This document shows, piece by piece, positions 16,396 to 26,565 of a DNA stretch of 42,093 bases. The stretch is taken from positions 1 through 42,093 of the forward strand of contig JARKPC010000051.1 of NCBI GenBank assembly GCA_029975435.1, given 5' to 3'. The number at the start of each line of letters is the position of its first letter. Position 1 is the stretch's first letter. Under the pieces are notes generated by a model. The model worked only from the letters and a program-made list of their open reading frames with translations, did not search any database and had not been told where the DNA came from. Source of the stretch: Propionivibrio sp. GTDB lineage: Bacteria; Pseudomonadota; Gammaproteobacteria; Burkholderiales; Rhodocyclaceae. Both the position numbers and the translations under genes were made by a program.

Positions 16396-17295
16396 ATGCG
16401 CAGAGCAGCCGTATTCTGGTTCCTGCTGCTGTTGGTGTCTTCTTCCGTCCTCCGGGCGGAAACGATGTCCTTTGTCTACCCGCCTCCCGAAACGGCAGGG
16501 GACGAGCGGCATCTCTACTACTGGCAGTTGCTCGATGCCGCCCTGGCGTCGAACCGGGACAAGTACGGCGACTATTCGACGGCCGCCTACTCCGCACCGA
16601 TGACTTTCCAGCGCGCCGCTGCCGAAGTCGCTTCCGGCACGGGGCGGGTCAATATCGTCTCCCGCGCCACGAACCTGGATCTGGAAAAGCGCCTGCGCCC
16701 GATCCGCATCCCTCTCGACAAAGGATTGCTGGGAGTACGAATGTTCCTCGTGATGCCGGAAACCCAGCGTTGGCTTGATCAGGTAAGAACCATCGAGGAA
16801 CTCAAACGATTCTCCATCGGCCAGAGTTCGAGCTGGACGGATGTACGCGTTCTGGAATCCGCGGGCTTCAAGCTGGTTCTTACGGATACGTACACGCCGT
16901 TGTTTGCCATGCTCGGGGCGGGGCGCTTCGACCTCTTCGCGCGCGGGGCCATCGAGATTGCCGCGGAGTGGCGGGCCTTCCGGGACACCGTGCCGGGCCT
17001 GATGATCGAGAAGCGCTTCCTGCTGCAATACCCTATGCCGCGGTATTTTTTTGTTCCCCGCACCCAAGAGGGCGAGCGCATGGCCGAACGAATCGAGGAT
17101 GGTTTGCAGCGATTGCGGAGCAGCGGTGAATTCGAGCGCCGGTACCAGAACTGGAAGAAGCTGGTGTTCAAGGACATTCAACTGGCGGGTCGCGTCGTGT
17201 TCCGATTGCCGAATCCGGAGTTGTCACCGGAAACCCCGCTCGACGACAAGTACTGGTGGGACGATCTGGCCGCTGAATTGGCCCCGCGGCGCTGA
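16396..17295 (+). CDS. Periplasmic PBPb-like solute-binding protein, unknown ligand
   Basis: A 299-residue secreted protein. The signal peptide is about 21 residues (RRAAVFWFLLLLVSSSVLRA). The mature part looks like a type II periplasmic binding fold of the amino-acid-binding kind but weakly so (VYPPPE, GLLGVRMFLVMPETQ, LFAMLGAGRFDLFARGAIEI, IEDGLQRLRSSGEFERRYQNWKKLVF). The start at ATG 16396 sits behind GGGAGGAG; an adjacent GTG at 16393 is too close to it. No ABC permease genes are near. Similar stand-alone proteins are common in betaproteobacteria, and some are sensors rather than transport components. Its function is not known. Confidence 0.8.
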   Translation: MRRAAVFWFLLLLVSSSVLRAETMSFVYPPPETAGDERHLYYWQLLDAALASNRDKYGDYSTAAYSAPMTFQRAAAEVASGTGRVNIVSRATNLDLEKRLRPIRIPLDKGLLGVRMFLVMPETQRWLDQVRTIEELKRFSIGQSSSWTDVRVLESAGFKLVLTDTYTPLFAMLGAGRFDLFARGAIEIAAEWRAFRDTVPGLMIEKRFLLQYPMPRYFFVPRTQEGERMAERIEDGLQRLRSSGEFERRYQNWKKLVFKDIQLAGRVVFRLPNPELSPETPLDDKYWWDDLAAELAPRR

Positions 17296-17300
17296 CTGCC

Positions 17301-17328
17301 GATCTCCCGGAAGCCGTTGTCCGGGATC
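17301..17328. terminator. Hairpin between convergent genes
   Basis: GATCTCCCGGA (17301-17311) and TCCGGGATC (17320-17328) form a stem with a two-base bulge and an 8-base loop. It lies between the stop of the binding-protein gene (17295) and the stop of the LysR gene (17327), and could end both transcripts. No T-run is present. Confidence 0.4.
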
Positions 17329-18247
17329 AGAATCCCTGGCCCTTCAGGGCGAACGGGCCTTCGCGCAACTGGCCGATCAAGAACTCCATGCTGTGCCTGA
17401 TCTTGGCCGTAGTCGTCATCCGGCTGGTGGTGACCGCCATGACATCGGCCGGTTGAGAGTGATTGGGAAGAATCCTGACGAAGGCCCCGCTACGCAGGTC
17501 GTCGGCGACATCCCAATCCGACAGCATGATGATCCCGTAGCCGTCGAGCGCCCAGTTGCGCACGATATCTCCATGGTTCGACCCGACATGGCCGGTGACC
17601 TTGATCGCTTCGCTGCCGTTCGGTCCCTCCAGTCGCCATACCCCGAACGGTTGATCGCGGCCCCGGAACAGCAGGCAGTCGTGGCGCGCCAGGTCGGCCA
17701 CGCAGCTGGGTGTTCCGCGTTTCTCGATATAAGAGGGAGCCGCGCAGAGAATGCGCTCACTCCTGACTACGCGATGAGCGATGAGGTTCTGTTCGCTGAC
17801 CTCGCCGACGCAAATGTCGATGTCGATGCCTTCCTCGATCATGTCGGTGCGGCTATTGACCAGTTCGAGCCAGATTTCCAGTTTCGGATACTGCTTGCCG
17901 AGCATGGAAAGGATGGGGGATACGTGATTCCGGCCCAGGCGCAGGCTGGTGCTGACGCGTAACGGACCGGTGGGGTCGACTTTCGTGTTCGACATGTCGA
18001 CGGCCATGCCCTCGATGTCTTCGAGAATCTTGCGCGCCCAGGCGTAGGCGATTTCCCCTTGCGTACTGATGCGTACCCGCCGCGTGGTGCGATGGAACAA
18101 GGTCGCCCCGAAACGCTGTTCGAGCAGGGAAATCCGTTTGCTCACATAGGCCGGCGATATGCCGAGTCCCTGGGCCGCCGCGACAAAGCTCGAAAGCCGC
18201 GCGACACAACAGAAAACCCGCAAATCAATGATCTCTATATTGTTCAC
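17327..18247 (-). CDS. LysR-family transcriptional regulator
   Basis: A 306-residue LysR-type regulator. The helix-turn-helix is in residues about 6-65 (LRVFCCVARLSSFVAAAQGLGISPAYVSKRISLLEQRFGATLF), and the effector-binding domain follows (GPLRVSTSLRLGRNHVSP, and so on). The start is a GTG at 18245-18247 with no clear ribosome site. It is divergent from a TRAP binding-protein gene across 177 bases that contain an ATTG-N6-CAAT dyad next to its own start, so it probably controls that gene and itself. The effector is likely the transported acid; this is inference. Confidence 0.92.
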   Translation of the reverse strand: MNNIEIIDLRVFCCVARLSSFVAAAQGLGISPAYVSKRISLLEQRFGATLFHRTTRRVRISTQGEIAYAWARKILEDIEGMAVDMSNTKVDPTGPLRVSTSLRLGRNHVSPILSMLGKQYPKLEIWLELVNSRTDMIEEGIDIDICVGEVSEQNLIAHRVVRSERILCAAPSYIEKRGTPSCVADLARHDCLLFRGRDQPFGVWRLEGPNGSEAIKVTGHVGSNHGDIVRNWALDGYGIIMLSDWDVADDLRSGAFVRILPNHSQPADVMAVTTSRMTTTAKIRHSMEFLIGQLREGPFALKGQGF

Positions 18248-18253
18248 TGATGG

Positions 18254-18270
18254 TGAATTGTGATTTCAAT
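18254..18270. promoter_or_regulatory. LysR-box-like dyad
   Basis: TGAATTGTGATTTCAAT contains TGAA-N7-TTCA and ATTG-N6-CAAT, overlapping dyads seven bases upstream of the LysR GTG and in an AT-rich stretch. LysR regulators usually bind short dyads of this type in the divergent gap. Confidence 0.35.
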
Positions 18271-18424
18271 ATTTTGGTAATTATATTCAGAAAGGTTTGC
18301 AGTATTGTAGTCGCTCGTTTCGGCGAAGCGCACCAGTCAGGACGTCCTGCCATGCAGATATGTGGTGTCTTGCGGGCAGCACTGGCAATTGCGCATGATC
18401 ATCCCAATCAAAGAGGAGAGGTTC

Positions 18425-19426
18425 ATGAACAAATTCGTTTCATTGAAATTGGCTGCAGCGGTAGCGGGGGTCTTTGTCGTTGGCCTGGCGCAGGCACAGG
18501 TTAACGAACGCACGTTCAGAATCGCCATCAATGGAGCCCCGGGGCACCCGGTCGTTGTCGGCGCCGAGAAATGGGCCGAGCTGATCAACAAGAAGAGCGG
18601 CGGCAAGATGACGCTCAAGGTGTTCCCGAGCACGCTGGGCGGCGATGTCCAGGTGCTGTCGTCCGTTCAGGGCGGGACGATCGATTTCGCGTCGATGAAC
18701 TCGGGCATCCTCCAGGGAATCCAGAAGGAATTCGCAATCTTCGACTTTCCGTTCATGTTCGACAGCGGTCCGGAGGCCGACAAGATTCTCGATGGCCCCT
18801 TCGGCAAGAAACTCGCCGACCTGTTGCCGGCCAAGGGACTGTACAACCTGGTCTACCTGGAACTGGGCTTCCGCCAGATTACCAACAGCAAACGGCTGAT
18901 CACCAAAGCCAGCGATATCGAGGGGCTCAAGTTGCGCGTGATCCAGTCGCCGATCTACGTCGATACGTTCGCCGCGCTCGGCACCAACCCGGTTCCGATG
19001 AATTTCTCGGAGGTGTACACGGCGTTGGAACAAAAAACCATCGATGGACAGGAAAATCCGTTCTCGGTGATCGAGTCCAGCCGCTTGAACGAAGTCCAGA
19101 AATACCTGGCTGTCAGCAACCATATGTACAACCCGCAATCGCTGATCGCCAGCAAGAAGAAGTGGGATGCGCTGACCAAGGACGAACAGGAAATACTGAT
19201 GTCGACCGTCATCGAAGCGCGTGACTGGCAACGCCAGAATTCACGGGCGCTGGCGGAGAAATCGCTGGCCAATCTGAAGAAAACGATGGAAGTCAGCGTA
19301 TTGCCGCCGGAAGAAATCGCGAAGATCCGGGCGAAGATCAAGCCCGTGATCGAGAAGTACAGCGCCAACGTCGGTCCGGAACTTGTGAAGGAATTGCAAG
19401 GCGAACTCGACAAGATCCGCAAGTAA
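18425..19426 (+). CDS. TRAP transporter solute-binding protein, DctP family (copy 3)
   Basis: A 333-residue periplasmic binding protein with a signal peptide ending in GLAQA. Family blocks include FRIAINGAPGHPVVVGAEKWAELI, GLKLRVIQSPIY with the ligand arginine, and ALEQKTIDGQENPF. The ATG at 18425 has AAAGAGGAG upstream. It is more distant from copies 1 and 2 than they are from each other. It is divergent from a LysR gene and followed by a Gfo/Idh/MocA oxidoreductase on the same strand, suggesting capture then oxidation of one substrate, perhaps a sugar acid. No DctQ or DctM gene is present. Confidence 0.93.
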   Translation: MNKFVSLKLAAAVAGVFVVGLAQAQVNERTFRIAINGAPGHPVVVGAEKWAELINKKSGGKMTLKVFPSTLGGDVQVLSSVQGGTIDFASMNSGILQGIQKEFAIFDFPFMFDSGPEADKILDGPFGKKLADLLPAKGLYNLVYLELGFRQITNSKRLITKASDIEGLKLRVIQSPIYVDTFAALGTNPVPMNFSEVYTALEQKTIDGQENPFSVIESSRLNEVQKYLAVSNHMYNPQSLIASKKKWDALTKDEQEILMSTVIEARDWQRQNSRALAEKSLANLKKTMEVSVLPPEEIAKIRAKIKPVIEKYSANVGPELVKELQGELDKIRK

Positions 19427-19446
19427 CTGCTCGTGTAGTCGGTTGC

Positions 19447-19481
19447 CGTTGGCGGAGGGAGCCCGGGCCCATCCGCCAACG
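19447..19481 (+). terminator. Perfect 10-base hairpin after TRAP copy 3
   Basis: CGTTGGCGGA (19447-19456) pairs exactly with TCCGCCAACG (19472-19481). It lies 20 bases after the TRAP stop and 36 bases before the next start, with no T-run. It looks like a 3'-stabilising or partial-termination hairpin that keeps binding-protein transcript above that of the downstream enzyme. Confidence 0.6.
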
Positions 19482-19517
19482 CAAGAACCTCTCTCGTTCG
19501 TACATCAGGAGTCAGTT

Positions 19518-20633
19518 GTGAACAAAGTACGCCTTTCGGTGGCGGGGGCCGGCTTGATCGGCTACCGCCATATCGAGGAAATCCAGAAGAACCCGGGCTG
19601 TGAGCTGGTCTCTATTGTCGATCCGCATCCGCCAAAAAAAATCGCCGGACTCGGGGACAACGCCGGTATTGCCGCGACCGCCGGTGTGCCGATGTATCAA
19701 TCGCTTGGCGAGATGCTCGCCAGGGACAAGCCGGATGGCGTGATCCTGGCAACCCCCAATCAGCTGCATGCCAATCAGGCCATCGAATGCATCAACGCCG
19801 GCGTCGCCGTGTTCGTTGAAAAACCGGTCGCGCATACGCTGGCCGATGGCATCCGCGTTTGCGAAGCCGCCGAGGCTACCGGCGTGAAGGTGCTGGTCGG
19901 CCATCATCGCCGGCACAGCCCGATCCTGCACAAGGTCGTCGAGGTGGTGCAATCCGGCGTGCTCGGCCAGCTTGTCGGGGTCATTGGCAGCGCCGTCTTC
20001 TACAAGCCGGACAGCGAAGGCTATTACGACGGGCCGAACGCCTGGCGCCGCGAACCGGGCGGCGGCCCGATCCTGCTCAACCTGATCCACGAGGTCGGCA
20101 ACCTGCGCGCCATGGTTGGCGAGATCGTGGCCGTGCAGGCCTTTACCTCGAACGCCACGCGCGGCTTCAGGGTGGAAGATACGGCGGCGATCAATTTCCA
20201 GTTCGCCAACGGCGCGTTGGGCAGCTTCCTGCTCTCTGATACGGCGGGCAGCGCCAAGAGCTGGGAACAAACGTCGCAGGAAAACAAGCAGTATCCGACG
20301 TATCCGGACGAAGACTGCTACACGATCATCGGCAACCGCGGCTCGCTGGCCGTGCCGACCATGCGCCTCAAGTACTACAGGCAGGACAACGACCGTTCCT
20401 GGTACAAGCCGTTCTTCTGCGAAACGTTGCACGTCGAGCGCAAGGATCCGCTGGCCGAGCAGATCGCCCATTTCGCCGCCGTCATCCGCGGCGAGGCCGA
20501 GCCGCTGGTTACCGCACGCGACGGTTTGCAGAACCTGCGCGTGACGGAAGCGGTCGTGAAAGCCGCAAGGACCGGATCGGTGATTGCCACGATCGGACCG
20601 GGCAACACCGCGCAGCAACCGGCAGCGGCCTGA
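19518..20633 (+). CDS. Gfo/Idh/MocA-family oxidoreductase (2)
   Basis: A 371-residue NAD(P)-dependent dehydrogenase. The Rossmann start is VRLSVAGAGLIGYRHIEEI, and the family lysine is in VFVEKPVAHTL. The substrate domain has GGGPILLNLIHEVGNLR, where the histidine occupies the usual catalytic region. I chose the GTG at 19518 because AGGAG lies six bases before it. It follows a TRAP binding protein on the same strand, which supports a catabolic role for the transported compound. It is not closely similar to the first Gfo/Idh/MocA protein at 10787-11833. The substrate is unknown. Confidence 0.92.
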   Translation: MNKVRLSVAGAGLIGYRHIEEIQKNPGCELVSIVDPHPPKKIAGLGDNAGIAATAGVPMYQSLGEMLARDKPDGVILATPNQLHANQAIECINAGVAVFVEKPVAHTLADGIRVCEAAEATGVKVLVGHHRRHSPILHKVVEVVQSGVLGQLVGVIGSAVFYKPDSEGYYDGPNAWRREPGGGPILLNLIHEVGNLRAMVGEIVAVQAFTSNATRGFRVEDTAAINFQFANGALGSFLLSDTAGSAKSWEQTSQENKQYPTYPDEDCYTIIGNRGSLAVPTMRLKYYRQDNDRSWYKPFFCETLHVERKDPLAEQIAHFAAVIRGEAEPLVTARDGLQNLRVTEAVVKAARTGSVIATIGPGNTAQQPAAA

Positions 20634-20774
20634 AACGCCATGCATCTTGGCGGTACCCTGTCGGGCGGGGCAGGATTCTCCTTGCTATCCCGGCCGGCAG
20701 GTTTTGTAGCAAGCAGCAAGCTGTACGTTGTAAAAAGACCTGAAGCACGCGTAGTAAAGTGCTGGATGTACCCG

Positions 20775-20813
20775 CCTGCCGGAAAAGTTCCTCCTCTTTT
20801 CTTTTCCGGCAGG
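20775..20813. repeat. Hairpin repeat unit, copy 1
   Basis: CCTGCCGGAAAAG (20775-20787) pairs exactly with CTTTTCCGGCAGG (20801-20813) around a pyrimidine-rich 13-base loop. The same 12-base stem, CTGCCGGAAAAG, recurs in the hairpin at 21810-21843 on the other side of the AEC gene. It may act as the terminator of the upstream oxidoreductase gene. Confidence 0.6.
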
Positions 20814-20845
20814 TTCCTCGCCTTTCACCTCTTGCTCCGACGACC

Positions 20846-21802
20846 ATGCTCGACATCCTGGCCATCACGGGTCCGATCTATCTGAGTATCGCTGCCGGAT
20901 ATCTTGCGACGCGCTTCGGTTTTTTTGCCCGGACGGACCGGCAGGTGTTCGGCAAATTCGTCATCAACCTCGCCGTGCCGGCACTGCTGCTCAAGGCGTT
21001 GGCGGAGCGCTCCATTTCGGAAATTCTCAATTTTGACTATATCCTGGCCTACCTGGCCGGCACGCTCGTAGTGATCGGCCTCGGCTTGTTCTGGTGTCGC
21101 CGCATTCGCCGGATGCACCCAACGACCAGTGCGTTATGCGCCATGGGCATGGCGTGTTCGAACAGCGTCTTCATCGGCTACCCGGTTCTTCTCCTGACGC
21201 TGCCGCCGGTCGCGGGCGTGGCCATGGCGCTCAATACGACGCTGGAGAATGTTGTCGTCACTCCCTTGATGCTGGCGTTGGCGGAGAGCGGGCGCGCCGG
21301 TTCCGGCAGGTGGTACCGCGTCATCGGCCGCTCGCTCACCCGTCTTTTTTCCAACCCCATGATCATCGGTCTGAGCGCGGGATTCATCATTTCGCTGTGC
21401 GGGTGGAAGTTGCCTCAGCCCATCGCGCAGACACTCGGCCTCTTCGCCATGACAACGGGGGCGCTGTCACTCTTTGCCATCGGTGGCACGCTGGTCGGAC
21501 TGCCCATGGGAGGGATGGTCAGGCAGGCTGTTCCGATCGTTATCGGCAAGCTGATTCTCCATCCCCTGGCCGTGTTCCTGTCCTTGCTGGTACTGCCGGT
21601 GCTGGGGCTGCCGTCGGTGGCTCCAGATCTGAGACTGGCGGCCATTCTGATGGCGGCCGTGCCGATGCTGGGCATCTATCCGATTCTGGCGCAGATGTTC
21701 GGGCAGGAAGAGTTTACGGCCACTGCCTTGCTGATTACCACGATCGCGTCGTTCTTTACCCTCAGCGGGTTGCTCTGGGTTCTCGGGATTGTCCCCGGCT
21801 GA
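20846..21802 (+). CDS. AEC-family (auxin efflux carrier-like) transporter
   Basis: A 318-residue inner-membrane protein with about ten hydrophobic segments in two repeats. The order ILAITGPIYLSIAAGYLATR, KFVINLAVPALLLKAL, GMACSNSVFIGYPVLL and the late AAVPMLGIYPILAQMFGQEEFTATALLITT are typical of bacterial AEC/MdcF-like carriers, which move malonate, malate or other small acids. ATG 20846 lacks a clear ribosome site. Two copies of the same hairpin flank it. It converges on the asparaginase gene. Substrate is unknown; nearby acid and amino-acid genes fit an organic acid. Confidence 0.9.
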   Translation: MLDILAITGPIYLSIAAGYLATRFGFFARTDRQVFGKFVINLAVPALLLKALAERSISEILNFDYILAYLAGTLVVIGLGLFWCRRIRRMHPTTSALCAMGMACSNSVFIGYPVLLLTLPPVAGVAMALNTTLENVVVTPLMLALAESGRAGSGRWYRVIGRSLTRLFSNPMIIGLSAGFIISLCGWKLPQPIAQTLGLFAMTTGALSLFAIGGTLVGLPMGGMVRQAVPIVIGKLILHPLAVFLSLLVLPVLGLPSVAPDLRLAAILMAAVPMLGIYPILAQMFGQEEFTATALLITTIASFFTLSGLLWVLGIVPG

Positions 21803-21809
21803 AAACGAA

Positions 21810-21843
21810 ACTGCCGGAAAAGGGAAGTCGCTTTTCCGGCAGT
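21810..21843. terminator. Bidirectional terminator, hairpin repeat copy 2
   Basis: ACTGCCGGAAAAG (21810-21822) pairs exactly with CTTTTCCGGCAGT (21831-21843) around an 8-base loop, between the convergent AEC and asparaginase genes. On the minus strand it is followed by TTTCGTTTT, so it should end the asparaginase transcript. The stem repeats that at 20775-20813. Confidence 0.75.
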
Positions 21844-21872
21844 CTCTTGCCTTACAGACGCGAGCGCGGAGA

Positions 21873-23267
<1,395 letters not shown>

Positions 23268-25175
23268 GTGAACGCGCACGAGCACCCGCGTGACGGCATC
23301 TGGAGATGGCTTCTGTCGAGTACCTGGCTCCTGGGCCTGATGCTCGGCGGAGTGGGGGTGTTCGTGTTCCTGCAGGTGCAGGCCTGGAGCGAGCGCAACG
23401 AGTTCGCGCGCCTCGACGATCTCGCCACCCGCCAACTCGATCTCTACGTTGCGGCGCTGGAGAGCGAACTGCTCCGGCACGCGGATCTGCCCAGCCTGGT
23501 GTCCGTCAATCCCGATGTCGACGCCTTGCTGGCGCAGGCTGGCAGACCCTCGATGGCCGTCCGGGAGCGGGCCAGCCGGGCACTGGCCAACGTGGCCGTC
23601 CGCGCCGGGACGCGCGAGATCTATGTCATCGATCGCGCCGACACGGTTCTGGCCGCGAGCGACTGGTATGCGCCGTACAGTCTGTACGGCAACACGCTGT
23701 CGGGCATTTCGTGCGCTGCCGTGAGGTCGGGGCGGGCGCGCGGCTTCCTGTTCAACCCGAAGACGGCGGCGCCGGAATACTACTTCGTCCATGCAGTCGG
23801 CGTGTCGGTTGCCGAGCCCGGCGTGCCGGAAGCCTGTCTGGTGGTGAAGATCAGCCTGTCTCCGATGGAATCGACCTGGGTCGATTTTTCCTTCCGCCCC
23901 GACAGCGAAAAGATCATGGTGCTGGACGAGCACGACGTCGTCATCCTGTCCTCCGTGCCCCGCTGGCGCTACAGGACGACGACGGTCTTTCAGGCGGGCC
24001 GGTCGGTCTACCGTGGTGGCAAGGCGCCCGACTATCCGACGGATGTTACGCCGCTGCAAATCACCGACGCCCTTCAGATCGGGCGGGGGGCACAGCTGGT
24101 GAGCTTGCCCGGCCCGGATGAAGAAGCACCCGCCCAATTCATTGCCCATAGCCGCCTGTTGGCCAGTACGGGGTGGCAAGTCGTGTTGTTGTCCAATCCC
24201 GAGGAAGTCCGGGCCAACATGCGTGCGGTGCAGCTTGCCACCGCCGCTGTTCTGGCCTTCTGTGCACTTCTCGCGCTGTACCTGCATCATCGCCGCAAGG
24301 CCATGCGGCAATTGCTGGTCGCCCGTAATGCCCTGCAGCGCGCCCATGACCAGCTGGAAGTCACCGTGGCCAACCGCACGCAGGAACTCCGGGAGGCGAA
24401 CCGCGAACTGCTGCATGAGATGCATGAGCGCCAGCAGGCCGAAGCGGAACTGCTGCAGGCCAAGAAAATGGCCATGCTCGGGCAGATGTCGGCCAAGATA
24501 TCCCACGAGATCAGCCAGCCGCTGACCGCACTGCGCGCGCTGGCCACCAATTCCCGTGCCTTCCTCGCGCAGGAAAAATGGTCGCGGGTCGATGCCAACC
24601 TGGGCGACATTGCCGACATCGCGGCGCGCATGAGCAATATCACGCGGCAGCTGAAAGTCTTCTCCGGCAGGACGAAAAAGGTGGCGACGCCGTATCGTTC
24701 GACGCCGTTGGGTCAGGCCATTCAGGGGGCCAGGCACCTGTTGCAGGAACGCTTCGAGCGCGAGGGCGTCGCGCTGTTGTTGCCTGAGCACGAATGCCAC
24801 GTGCTGGGCGACGCCGGGCAACTGGAACAGGTTTTCGTAAATCTCTTCGCCAATGCGCTCGATGCCCTGCGCCAGGCGACCTGCAAGCACATCGAGGTGA
24901 GCGTAGAGCAGCCTCCCCGGTCACCTCGCGTGGTGGTACGGGTGAGCGATTCGGGTCCCGGCATTCCCGCGGAAATGCAGGCGCATCTTTTCGAGCCGTT
25001 CTACACCAGCAAGCCGACCGGCGAGGGACTGGGCCTGGGACTCGTTATCTGTGCCAGCATTGTGCGCGAGCATGGCGGGCAGTTGCGCGCCGAGAGCAGT
25101 CCGGCTGGCGCAGAATTCATCTTCGATCTGGAGCGGGCGGTCGAAGGGCAAAGCGGAGGAGCGGTGAATGTTTGA
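23268..25175 (+). CDS. DctB/AauS-like sensor histidine kinase
   Basis: A 635-residue inner-membrane kinase. It has a membrane segment at about 14-36, a long periplasmic double-Cache-like sensor to about 320, a second membrane segment at about 322-342 and a coiled coil at about 350-395. The HisKA block MSAKISHEISQPLTALRALATNSRAF has His413. The ATPase domain carries DSGPGIP and GLGLGLVI boxes. This layout and the EISQPL wording are those of DctB. The start is a GTG at 23268 with a weak ribosome site. Its stop overlaps the regulator start by 8 bases. The adjoining ansB gene suggests a ligand such as glutamate, aspartate or an amide. Confidence 0.93.
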   Translation: MNAHEHPRDGIWRWLLSSTWLLGLMLGGVGVFVFLQVQAWSERNEFARLDDLATRQLDLYVAALESELLRHADLPSLVSVNPDVDALLAQAGRPSMAVRERASRALANVAVRAGTREIYVIDRADTVLAASDWYAPYSLYGNTLSGISCAAVRSGRARGFLFNPKTAAPEYYFVHAVGVSVAEPGVPEACLVVKISLSPMESTWVDFSFRPDSEKIMVLDEHDVVILSSVPRWRYRTTTVFQAGRSVYRGGKAPDYPTDVTPLQITDALQIGRGAQLVSLPGPDEEAPAQFIAHSRLLASTGWQVVLLSNPEEVRANMRAVQLATAAVLAFCALLALYLHHRRKAMRQLLVARNALQRAHDQLEVTVANRTQELREANRELLHEMHERQQAEAELLQAKKMAMLGQMSAKISHEISQPLTALRALATNSRAFLAQEKWSRVDANLGDIADIAARMSNITRQLKVFSGRTKKVATPYRSTPLGQAIQGARHLLQERFEREGVALLLPEHECHVLGDAGQLEQVFVNLFANALDALRQATCKHIEVSVEQPPRSPRVVVRVSDSGPGIPAEMQAHLFEPFYTSKPTGEGLGLGLVICASIVREHGGQLRAESSPAGAEFIFDLERAVEGQSGGAVNV

Positions 25176-26538
25176 AGGGTTTGAAATCATCTACGTCGAA
25201 GACGATGCCTCGGTACGCAACAGCCTGACGCAGACGCTCGAACTGGCCGGCTTCACCGTGCAGGCGTGCGCTACGGCCGAGGCGGCGCTGCCGTTCCTGG
25301 TACCCGACTTGCGCGGCATCGTCGTCAGCGATGTCCAGTTGCCGAAGATGAGTGGACTCGACCTGTTGCAGCGCGTCCGCCAGCTCGATCCCGAAATTCC
25401 GGTGATCCTGGTTACCGCGCACGGCGACGTGGATATGGCGGTGCACGCCATGCGGATCGGCGCCTATGATTTCGTCGAAAAGCCTTTTGCGCCGGAACGC
25501 CTGGTCGACGTCGCCACGCGGGCGCTGGAGAAACGGGCCTTGCGAATGACGGTGCAGGATCTGCAGCGCCGCTTGCGGCAGCGCGCCGGCATCGAGTCGG
25601 TGCTGCTCGGCAAGTCGCCGGCGATGACGCAGTTGCGCGCGCAACTCCAGAATCTGGCGGATACCTCCGCGGACGTCATGGTGCTGGGTGAGACCGGCAC
25701 CGGCAAGGAACTGGTGGCGCGCTGCCTGCACGATTACAGCAGACGGCAGAAACACCGCTTCGTCGCGGTCAACTGCGGCGGCATGCCGGAGACCTTGCTG
25801 GAGAGCGAGTTGTTCGGCCACGAGGCGGGAGCGTTCACCAACGCGCAGAAGCGGCGCATCGGGAAGATCGAATACGCCGACCAGGGCACCCTGTTCCTCG
25901 ACGAAATCGAGAGCATGCCGCTGTCTTTCCAGGTGCGCCTGCTGCGGGTTTTGCAGGAACGCAGCCTGGAACGCCTGGGCGGAAACGCGACGATTCCCGT
26001 CGACGTCCGCGTTGTCGCGGCCTGCAAGGCCGATCTGCTGGCCTTGAGCCAACAGCAGAAATTCCGCAGCGACCTGTACTACCGGCTGAATGTCGCGGTA
26101 CTGCACTTGCCGGCATTGCGCGAACGCCGCGAGGACATTCCCGAACTGTTCGACTATTTCGTGCTGCAGGCCGCGGCCCAGCACAATCGCCCGGCGCCCA
26201 CGTTGATGCCGGCGCAACTGCGCGCGCTGATGGCCCACGACTGGCCCGGCAACGTGCGTGAACTGCGCAACGTGGCCAGCCGGTTCGTCTTGGGAATGCT
26301 CACCGACGAGATGCACCTGTCGTCGGTCGCCCGGGAGCAATCGCTGACGCTCGCGCAGCAGATGGACTGCGTGGAAAAGATGTTGCTCGAACAGGCCCTG
26401 AAACAGCATGGCGGGCGACCGCTGAAGGTCATCGAGGCGCTGGGAATCGGCAAGAAGACGCTGTATGACAAAGTGCACAAATACGGGATACGGATGGATG
26501 ACTACCGCGTCGCGTCGGAGAGCGGGGAACCCGATTAG
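25168..26538 (+). CDS. DctD/AauR-like sigma-54-dependent response regulator
   Basis: A 456-residue transcription activator in three parts. The receiver (about 5-120) has phospho-acceptor Asp55 in VVSDVQLPKMSG. The AAA+ domain (about 148-375) has Walker A GETGTGKE at 174-181, TLFLDEIESMPL as Walker B, and the sigma-54 contact loop reading GAFTNA at 221-226 where GAFTGA is usual. A C-terminal Fis-type helix-turn-helix (about 412-440, VIEALGIGKKTLYDKVHKYGI) follows. GGAGGAG lies before the ATG, which overlaps the kinase stop. The likely target is the sigma-54 promoter of ansB. The GAFTNA change is unusual and noted separately. Confidence 0.95.
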   Translation: MFEGFEIIYVEDDASVRNSLTQTLELAGFTVQACATAEAALPFLVPDLRGIVVSDVQLPKMSGLDLLQRVRQLDPEIPVILVTAHGDVDMAVHAMRIGAYDFVEKPFAPERLVDVATRALEKRALRMTVQDLQRRLRQRAGIESVLLGKSPAMTQLRAQLQNLADTSADVMVLGETGTGKELVARCLHDYSRRQKHRFVAVNCGGMPETLLESELFGHEAGAFTNAQKRRIGKIEYADQGTLFLDEIESMPLSFQVRLLRVLQERSLERLGGNATIPVDVRVVAACKADLLALSQQQKFRSDLYYRLNVAVLHLPALRERREDIPELFDYFVLQAAAQHNRPAPTLMPAQLRALMAHDWPGNVRELRNVASRFVLGMLTDEMHLSSVAREQSLTLAQQMDCVEKMLLEQALKQHGGRPLKVIEALGIGKKTLYDKVHKYGIRMDDYRVASESGEPD

Positions 26539-26565
26539 TGCCGCGCTCGGCAAGGGTTGGCCATC

